Below are positions 14,080 through 19,659 of a DNA stretch of 19,659 nt, in pieces (the first letter of the stretch is position 1; every line of letters starts with the position of its first letter). Source of the stretch: JBMYZL01 sp965661765 (GTDB lineage Bacteria > Bacteroidota > Bacteroidia > Flavobacteriales_D > Sanyastnellaceae); contig CBFIFE010000053.1 of NCBI GenBank assembly GCA_965661765.1, forward strand, positions 1 to 19,659. Direction: 5' to 3'. Below the pieces are notes generated by a model, which was not told the origin of the DNA, made no database searches, and saw only the letters and a program-made list of their open reading frames with translations. The position numbers and the translations under genes are program-made.

Positions 14080-14311
14080 GGAGGGACCAGGGTGACTAGG
14101 GGGACCAGGGTGACTAGGGGGACCAGGGGGACTAGGGGGACTAGGGGACGAGGGAGACTAGGGAGGAACCAGGGAGACTAGGGAGACTAGGGGACGAGGG
14201 AGACTAGGGAGGAACCAGGGAGACTAGGGAGACTAGGGAGACGAGGGAGACGAGGGGGACTAGGGGGACTAGGGTGACTAGGGAGGAACCAGGGAGACTA
14301 AGGGAGGGAGA
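14078..14311 (+). repeat. 9-nt G-rich repeat array C (3' of PhnA gene)
   Basis: About 234 nt of tandem units such as GACTAGGGN, GACCAGGG and GACGAGGG, with the phrase GGAACCAGGGAGACTAGGG recurring at least three times as a higher-order unit. It starts at the PhnA stop codon (TAG) and the G-rich strand is the sense strand. Regular GGG runs give high G-quadruplex potential. Confidence 0.92.
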
Positions 14312-14637
14312 GGTGCTGAAGAATGATGGAGGGAGGTCGGCCAAAGGCCGACAGAACACGCGGTCCGGAACGCAGGAGCGGCCGCCGAAGTTGAAGCGAA
14401 GCGAGACGGCGGCTGTGAGGAGTGATGGACCTCCTGGGTTAGGAAAAAGTCGAATTGACCATTTGAACCGCTCGCGCCTCGGCCAAGACCCGAGAATGCC
14501 ACCCTGCTCAGCCCTCCCTCATAGCTGGTCTCACGCGGTCAAAGGCCTGACTCACTTTTGCCCACCCTAGCTCGGCTCGGCTCCACCCTTCCCAAATCCC
14601 GAGTTCCTCCATCCACTCATCCCCGCGCTCTTTCTTT
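14312..14637. other. Intergenic stretch without a recognisable gene
   Basis: No open frame here has a recognisable domain or credible start. A short perfect hairpin, GTCGGCC-AAA-GGCCGAC, lies at 14336-14352 and is not followed by a T-tract. The stretch separates repeat arrays C and D. Confidence 0.5.
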
Positions 14638-14735
14638 GCCCTGGTTCCCTGGTTTCCCTGGCTTCCCTGGCTTCCCTGGTTGCCCTGGTTCCCTAGTTCC
14701 TTTCTTCCCTAGTTGCCCTGGTTCCTTAGTTCCCG
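14638..14735 (-). repeat. 9-nt G-rich repeat array D (3' of FISUMP gene)
   Basis: On the minus strand units such as GGAAGCCAG, GGAACCAGG and GGCAACCAG repeat with a 9-nt period. The array begins directly after the FISUMP stop codon and again has its G-rich strand in the sense direction of that gene. It differs in consensus from array C but shares the AACCAGGG core. Confidence 0.88.
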
Positions 14736-14737
14736 GG

Positions 14738-15586
14738 TTAGTCGTTTTTGAGGCAGCGAACCGAAAGCCCCTCGTTGTGGGGCTCGGAAGATTCCGAGAT
14801 GTTGCCGAAGTTCGTGTAGAGGAGGCGACTCCAACCATACAGCGAACCGGATGGTGTGGCGCTCCAAAAATGCGCATGGGTGGTGCCATGGGAATAATGC
14901 CCCAGGCCATCATCGCGCTTGCCGCCCGGCAGCGCCGAGAAACCACTTTCGTTCGTGCCTGTCCAGGCGGGGGAATCGTTCGGGGAGGCCTTCAAGGCAG
15001 CGCCAGATTCGAGGTTGCCGCCGAAGGTGAGCGAAAGTTGGTCCCAGTCCTCCTCTGAAGGAACGTGCCAGCCAAACGGGCACAAACCCCGCTCGTCCTC
15101 CACCGCCCACCAGTTGTACAAACGACCGAAATCGGCAAGGTTCGACACTTCATCGCCTGAGCCATCGTAGATCTGAGAGTCGCCATCGCCATAGATGGCC
15201 CATGCCCCAGAGGTCGTGGCGCCCCAAAATGCGTCATTGAGTGGCCCTTCGATCGGCTCGCCGTTGCGGTAGTGCGTGGAGCGGAGGTTTTCGGCAAGCC
15301 AACATTGGCCTGCCGTCTCGACCAAATCATACGCGTACCCGTCCCAATACAGCGTCGTATCGCCCCCGCAAGGCGATGCAGCAACGCTCGTCTGATCGCT
15401 GAAGAGGGTCAACAGGCTGAGCAGGTCGGCAGCACCGATCACCCCGTCGCAGTTGACGTCCGGGTTGTATTCGCATTGGGTTTGGCCGGAGGCCGAGTCC
15501 AGGAAAAAGGCCAACGCCAAGGTCAAGCGGAAAACCGCCGAAAAAGCGCGCTGCGAGCGGGTCGAAAACAGAGACAATCGAGACAT
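14738..15586 (-). CDS. FISUMP-domain secreted protein with dockerin-like calcium loop
   Basis: A 282-residue exported protein. The signal peptide is about residues 1-34 (hydrophobic core LTLALAFFL). Residues 42-62 (DVNCDGVIGAADLLSLLTLF) look like a dockerin/EF-hand-type calcium loop. The remainder is a Fibrobacter succinogenes major paralogous (FISUMP) domain with its usual blocks: YWDGYAYDLV, CWLAENLRS, YGRLYNWWAV-like RLYNWWAV, CPFGWHVPS-DW-L, FSALPGGKR, FWSATP and VRCLKN. These domains are common in surface proteins of Bacteroidota; ligands are mostly unknown. The start at 15586 follows a weak TAAATTGC element closely. The stop codon is bordered by repeat array D. The neighbouring SGNH/GT2 operon is divergent. 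Confidence 0.9.
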   Translation of the reverse strand: MSRLSLFSTRSQRAFSAVFRLTLALAFFLDSASGQTQCEYNPDVNCDGVIGAADLLSLLTLFSDQTSVAASPCGGDTTLYWDGYAYDLVETAGQCWLAENLRSTHYRNGEPIEGPLNDAFWGATTSGAWAIYGDGDSQIYDGSGDEVSNLADFGRLYNWWAVEDERGLCPFGWHVPSEEDWDQLSLTFGGNLESGAALKASPNDSPAWTGTNESGFSALPGGKRDDGLGHYSHGTTHAHFWSATPSGSLYGWSRLLYTNFGNISESSEPHNEGLSVRCLKND

Positions 15587-15652
15587 CTTAGCAATTTACT
15601 CAGGTTTGAAGCCAAATGGAACCCCATGCGGCATTTTTCCGTAACCCCAGCC

Positions 15653-16816
15653 ATGCCCGACCCCGCGCCCCTTGAGAAGCAGGACCTGTACCGATCGCCC
15701 GAGCGACGGCGGAACCCATTGCTGCTTCGGGGGGTGGTGTTGCTCGGGCTGTTTTGGTTGATGTCGAAAGCGATCACGCCTTGGACGGGCCTCTATGACT
15801 GGCAATGGGCCTTTCCGGAACTGGGCAAGAAGGTGACGCACTTGGCCGAGATGGAACGGCAGGCCAACGTGCCCAATGCTTTTGTGGCCGGATCGTCCGT
15901 CGTGCTGCACCATGTTGTGCCGACGGTTTTGGACAGTTGCACTGCTGCCGCGAATGAACGGGACGGTGCTGAGACCGCAGGATTGACGTGGTACAATTGG
16001 GGCGTGCAGCGGGCTGTGCCACCAGAGTCTTTCCAACTGGCGCACGAGTTGCTGGACGAGCTGCCAGCGGGAGCATGTGAGGTCTTGGTGGTGGATGTGC
16101 TGCCCTCGGAGCCCTTGCTGTCTGAGGAATCGGGGGCGTTGCGGCAGGCCCGGGCGATGGATTTCCCGGAGATGTGGCGGCGGTTGAAGTTGCTGCCTTG
16201 GGAAGAACCGGAGATGCAGGATGTTTGTTGGGGCCAAACCCAACTCCTCCTCGCCACTTGGCTCCAACACCTGGTGGGCTTCTTGCGGGCGAGGCATTGG
16301 CTGCACGAATCCCCCCCCTTCCCCGATTCCCGAAAGGAACGCGGTTTTGTGGCCTTGCAGCCGGCGGACCTGTTGACCGGACGGCTGCGCGCTTCGCGAG
16401 AGGCATTTCTTGCCCATCCCGACAGCCTCACGGCGCACAACCGCGCCATCGCCCAGGACTTCGACCTCCGACTGACCCTGCCCGACCCCACGATTCACTG
16501 GGACTGTGCAGGTCAGGTGCGCCCCGTTTTGGACCAAATGACAGCCCTCAAAGCCCGTTGCGATGCCGCGGACATCCGATTGATTTTCGTGTTCCAAAAA
16601 CTCTGGGGGGCAAATGGATGCATCTACTTCGAGGCCCTCGACAAATGGGGGGATTGTCATGTTTTGCAGTTCATGGGCGAAGCGGCCGCTCCCTCGCTTT
16701 TCACCGCGACCGACGCTTACGACAACGGACACTTCTTGCCCTCAGGGGCGCGCAAGTACAGCCGCCACCTGGGACGCGCGATTCACAAAACCCTCACGGA
16801 TTGCCCCGAACCATGA
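15653..16816 (+). CDS. SGNH/DltD-like membrane-anchored protein 1
   Basis: A 387-residue protein with an N-terminal membrane segment (about residues 23-40) and an exported domain. Seen in the sequence: AGSSVVLHH (residues 79-87, candidate nucleophile Ser81/82) and a C-terminal YD357-x-x-H360FLPSGA, a Ser/Asp/His set as in SGNH hydrolases and DltD/AlgJ-like acyltransferase partners. It is clearly paralogous to the next gene (shared FQ-LWG-NGC-YF-AL block near residues 305-325) and more distantly to the DltD-like protein at 11228-12310. An esterase or acyltransferase acting on an envelope polysaccharide is inferred from motif and context. The ATG at 15626 is an equally possible start. The stop overlaps the next ATG by 4 nt. 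Confidence 0.72.
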   Translation: MPDPAPLEKQDLYRSPERRRNPLLLRGVVLLGLFWLMSKAITPWTGLYDWQWAFPELGKKVTHLAEMERQANVPNAFVAGSSVVLHHVVPTVLDSCTAAANERDGAETAGLTWYNWGVQRAVPPESFQLAHELLDELPAGACEVLVVDVLPSEPLLSEESGALRQARAMDFPEMWRRLKLLPWEEPEMQDVCWGQTQLLLATWLQHLVGFLRARHWLHESPPFPDSRKERGFVALQPADLLTGRLRASREAFLAHPDSLTAHNRAIAQDFDLRLTLPDPTIHWDCAGQVRPVLDQMTALKARCDAADIRLIFVFQKLWGANGCIYFEALDKWGDCHVLQFMGEAAAPSLFTATDAYDNGHFLPSGARKYSRHLGRAIHKTLTDCPEP

Positions 16817-17871
16817 GTTTCTCCGCTGGACCTGTTGCTCTGTTGCGGCGCTGTTGTGGGGTGCTCGCCATTCTTGTCATCGCGGGATGGATCGCCAACC
16901 CCATCACCGGGGTGCACCGGCCGGCACGGGCCGTCCCCACCTTCGCCGCCCTTCTCCACGAAGCCGCGGCCCGGGACAGCACCTCTGCCGTGGTCATCGG
17001 CAGTTCCGTCGTCCGCCATCACTTCCGGACGGATGTTTTGGACGCAGAGACGGACTGGGTTTGGCACAACTTGGGGCTGAGCGCTTCTTTCCCACCGGAG
17101 TCGTACGCCTTGGCGGAGGCCTTTTTGAACAGCCCAGCGGCCGAAGGCGTCGAGCTGATGGTCCTGGATCTCTTGCCTTTCGAACAGCCACATCCCGAAA
17201 ATGCGCGGCATTTGCGCCGAACCTGGTACTTGAATGGGAACGCGTTGGGGGCTTCCTTGCGGGCGTTGCCTTGGTCCACGGATGTGGAGAGGGCTTGGGC
17301 CTCCGGCCAAACCTTTCTCTCCTCCGCCATCGCCCGACTCTTCGGCTGGACGCGCACGGAGGCCTGGTCACCGGCTCCCAGCGCCTCCCTATCCGGGCGG
17401 CAGCGGGGCTGGACGCCGCTCGACACCTTGGTGCCGCGCACGGATGCCCTGCACTGGGCGCGTCAAGATTTTTTGGCGGGACCGGAAGAACGACTGGCAG
17501 GACTTCGGGCAGAAGCCCGTGACTTCGATTTCCGCGCCAGTGGCGCCGCGCCAGACCCCTGCATCCACTGGACTTGTCCGCCGGCGGAGGTCGGCTACCA
17601 CCTGGAGCGCATGGCCGCAATTCGGGACGCCGCGAGCGAAAAGGGCATTCGTTGCGTCTTTTTGTTCCAAATGCTTTGGGGAACCAACGGTTGCGTCTAT
17701 TTCGACGCGCTCCACCGATGGGGTCCTGCCGACGTGATCGAACTGATGGGCACGGCAGGCGCAGGCCCGCATGCCTCTCGCGCACACCACTATGACGCCA
17801 CGCACTTGACGCCTTCCGGCGCCACGCTGGCGTCACGGGCCTTGGCCCTTCAACTCTCCCCAGCCCCATGA
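16813..17871 (+). CDS. SGNH/DltD-like membrane-anchored protein 2 (paralogue)
   Basis: A 352-residue protein with an N-terminal membrane segment (about residues 8-28) and an exported domain. The nucleophile block is IGSSVVRHH (62-70) and the C-terminal block is YD328-x-x-H331LTPSGA. It shares the order and spacing of motifs with the preceding gene, including FLFQMLWGTNGCVYFDAL, so the pair arose by tandem duplication and has diverged well. It overlaps both neighbours by ATGA (16813-16816 and 17868-17871), indicating one tightly coupled operon with the GT2 synthase. As with its paralogue, acyl transfer to or removal from the polymer made by that synthase is an inference. Confidence 0.72.
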   Translation: MSFSAGPVALLRRCCGVLAILVIAGWIANPITGVHRPARAVPTFAALLHEAAARDSTSAVVIGSSVVRHHFRTDVLDAETDWVWHNLGLSASFPPESYALAEAFLNSPAAEGVELMVLDLLPFEQPHPENARHLRRTWYLNGNALGASLRALPWSTDVERAWASGQTFLSSAIARLFGWTRTEAWSPAPSASLSGRQRGWTPLDTLVPRTDALHWARQDFLAGPEERLAGLRAEARDFDFRASGAAPDPCIHWTCPPAEVGYHLERMAAIRDAASEKGIRCVFLFQMLWGTNGCVYFDALHRWGPADVIELMGTAGAGPHASRAHHYDATHLTPSGATLASRALALQLSPAP

Positions 17872-19659
17872 CGACAGCGCGCTGGACATCCCTGAGGCGG
17901 CAATTCGCTCCGCCCATCTCAGAGGCACCATGGTCGCGGCGGCGTGAGGCATGGACCTCGGCGATCGGTGTGGCCTTCACCTTGCTGGCCACGAGCCTTG
18001 TGGCCGTTGAACAGGTGCCGATTCTGCGCACCGAGCTTGCCGATGGTGCGTGGCGCCAGGCCTCCGGCCACGCCCTGTTCTTGGTGGTGGCGGGGTTGTT
18101 GGTTTACGGGGGTTTGGTCTACCAAATCACCCGACTTCTCTACGCCCGCCGTCGCCGACTTCATGCCCGCAAGGCGAGCCAAAACCGGCCGCTGAAGCCC
18201 GCGCAGCTGTGCATCCTCGTGCCGAGCTACAACGAGCAGCGCGCGGTCATGGAGCAAACCCTGTTGAGCGCTGCGCTTCAAGAATGGCCGGGCCTGCGCG
18301 TGGTCTTGCTCATCGACAACCCCCCTCAGCCGCGGACACAAGGGGATCGGGAACTGCTCGAGACCGCACGGCAATTGCCGCAGGAACTTCAACGGCGCTT
18401 TGACCAAATCGCAGACCATGTCCGTCGAATTTCTGACGATCGGGCGGCGGCGGAACATGCAGCCCAGTGGCTCGAGGCAGAGGCCGACAGGTGGTTGAGC
18501 GGCGCAGACCTCAGCGACTCCCCCCACACCCACCGTTTCTTTGTTTGCGAAATCTTGCTCGACCGGGCCTTGCGTCTTCGCAACGAAGCGGCATGCAGCA
18601 AGGTCGATCGTGCGCGGCTGCACGCAATGTTTGACGCGCAGTTCAGTGCGTTCGAACGCAAGACCTTCCCCAACCTCTCCCACGAGGCGAACAAAGCGAT
18701 GAACCTCAACAGCTACATCGGGCTGATCGGGCGCCGGTGGGCGGTGGAGGCAAAGACCGGAAACTTGCGGGAAGTCGAGGCGACGGATGCCGCCGATTTG
18801 GTCATCCCGCCGACCGACTTCATCATTGCACTGGATGCCGACAGCGTCATTCTGCCGGCGTATGCCGAAACGCTTTTGGCCCAAATGCAAGCAACTGGTA
18901 ACGAACGCCTTGCTGTATGCCAAACCCCTTACAGCGCCATCCCAGGTGCCCAGGGCTCGCTGGAGCGGCTGGCCGGGGCAACCACGGATGTTCAGTACAT
19001 CATTCACCAGGGATTCACGGCTTGGTCAGGCACCTATTGGGTCGGGGCAAATGCCATGATGCGGTTCACAGCGCTTCAAGACATCGCTGAGCGCGACACC
19101 GAACGCGGCTGCACCATCACCCGCTTCATCCAAGACCGCACGGTGATTGAAGACACGGAGAGCTCGATTGACCTGGCAAGCCGCGGCTGGACGTTGCTCA
19201 ACGTCGCCGATCGCTTGGCCTTCAGCGCAACACCTCCGGACTTCGGGAGCTTGCTCATTCAACGTCGACGCTGGTCCAACGGGGGGCTCCTCATTCTCCC
19301 CAAAGCCTTGCGCCACCTCGCGGCCCGCTTCCGCCATTCTCCGATGGCGGCCATGGCAGAGGCCTTCATGCGCATTCACTACCTCGTCTCCATCACCACC
19401 GTCAATTTCGGCCTTGTGCTCCTGCTGGCCTATCCCATCACGTCGAGTGTGGGGACTTTTTGGCTCCCACTGACTGCAGTCCCTTACTTTTGGCTCTACG
19501 GGCGTGACTTGCGGCTGATGGGCTACGAACGCTTGGACCTCCTTCGTGTGTACGCGTTGAACTTGTTGCTCATTCCTGTTCACATCGGTGGTGTGCTCCA
19601 ATCCGTTCGACAGGGCATTCGCCAAACCAAGCTTCCCTTTTCCCGAACGCCCAAAGTCG
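17868..19659 (+). CDS. Processive GT2 glycosyltransferase (cellulose-synthase-like), 3' partial
   Basis: The frame is open from ATG 17868 to the window edge (597 residues so far). Two membrane segments (about 30-50 and 68-88) precede a GT-A domain with all hallmarks of processive GT2 enzymes: LVPSYNE (118-123), Asp150 in LLIDN, DAD (323-325), the catalytic-base block IEDTE (427-431) and QRRRW (465-469), followed by at least three membrane segments (about 503-580). Such enzymes polymerise and extrude beta-linked glycans across the inner membrane. The interval between Asp150 and DAD is about 173 residues, roughly 100 longer than in BcsA, and holds a charged helical-looking insert (about 155-265). 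The product is unknown. The start overlaps the previous stop by ATGA. Confidence 0.85.
   Translation, partial: MTTARWTSLRRQFAPPISEAPWSRRREAWTSAIGVAFTLLATSLVAVEQVPILRTELADGAWRQASGHALFLVVAGLLVYGGLVYQITRLLYARRRRLHARKASQNRPLKPAQLCILVPSYNEQRAVMEQTLLSAALQEWPGLRVVLLIDNPPQPRTQGDRELLETARQLPQELQRRFDQIADHVRRISDDRAAAEHAAQWLEAEADRWLSGADLSDSPHTHRFFVCEILLDRALRLRNEAACSKVDRARLHAMFDAQFSAFERKTFPNLSHEANKAMNLNSYIGLIGRRWAVEAKTGNLREVEATDAADLVIPPTDFIIALDADSVILPAYAETLLAQMQATGNERLAVCQTPYSAIPGAQGSLERLAGATTDVQYIIHQGFTAWSGTYWVGANAMMRFTALQDIAERDTERGCTITRFIQDRTVIEDTESSIDLASRGWTLLNVADRLAFSATPPDFGSLLIQRRRWSNGGLLILPKALRHLAARFRHSPMAAMAEAFMRIHYLVSITTVNFGLVLLLAYPITSSVGTFWLPLTAVPYFWLYGRDLRLMGYERLDLLRVYALNLLLIPVHIGGVLQSVRQGIRQTKLPFSRTPKV

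Noticed and set aside
14078..14311. CRISPR array
   Set aside because: Units are 9 nt and contiguous, with no unique spacers and no cas genes in the window.
14274..14570. 98-residue open frame on the plus strand after repeat array C
   Set aside because: It begins in the repeat, has biased composition, no domain or signal, and no credible promoter or start.

Overview
The window looks like a stretch of Bacteroidota chromosome, probably Flavobacteriia, from a lineage with unusually high GC. The evidence is internal. Promoters follow the Bacteroidota TTG-N19/20-TAnnTTTG pattern, most clearly in front of both tRNAs. Shine-Dalgarno sequences are absent. The families present (DUF5606, the HsdR-N protein beside holA, FISUMP, OmpA proteins with an N-terminal NGSFE domain) are typical of that phylum. 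No phage or IS genes are visible.

Left part (1-6540), housekeeping and stress: the 3' part of a CstB-like persulfide dioxygenase/rhodanese fusion, tRNA-Pro(TGG), an arsenic pair (ACR3 efflux pump plus a thioredoxin-type arsenate reductase), tRNA-Ser(GCT), a small secreted Cys/Lys-rich repeat protein, then divergent lhgO (L-2-hydroxyglutarate oxidase) and a UMF1-type MFS transporter.

Middle (6567-11078): two adjacent OmpA-family envelope proteins, holA (DNA polymerase III delta), an HsdR N-terminal-domain protein and a DUF5606 protein.

Right part (11109-19659), the accessory region of most interest: two divergent gene sets that together look like a cell-envelope glycan synthesis and acylation locus. 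The minus-strand set is MBOAT acyltransferase -> DltD/SGNH-like protein -> 40-residue membrane microprotein, joined by two successive 4-nt ATGA overlaps. The microprotein ends in a hexapeptide, YLYADF, that closely resembles the tyrosine acyl-shuttle motif at the end of Gram-positive DltX. The plus-strand set is two paralogous SGNH-like membrane proteins and a processive GT2 synthase running off the window edge, again joined by ATGA overlaps. A PhnA/YjdM zinc-ribbon protein and a FISUMP protein lie between the two sets. No DltA or DltC is present, so the acyl donor is not D-alanyl-DltC from this locus.

The same region carries four arrays of a 9-nt G-rich repeat (units such as GACTAGGGN, GACCAGGG, GACGAGGG, GACGGGCGG). 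Three sit at the 3' ends of genes, and one of these supplies a coding tail and the stop codon of the DUF5606 gene. The fourth lies inside the MBOAT gene, where the two halves of the protein are in different frames, so the acyltransferase is broken, phase-variable or mis-sequenced at that point.
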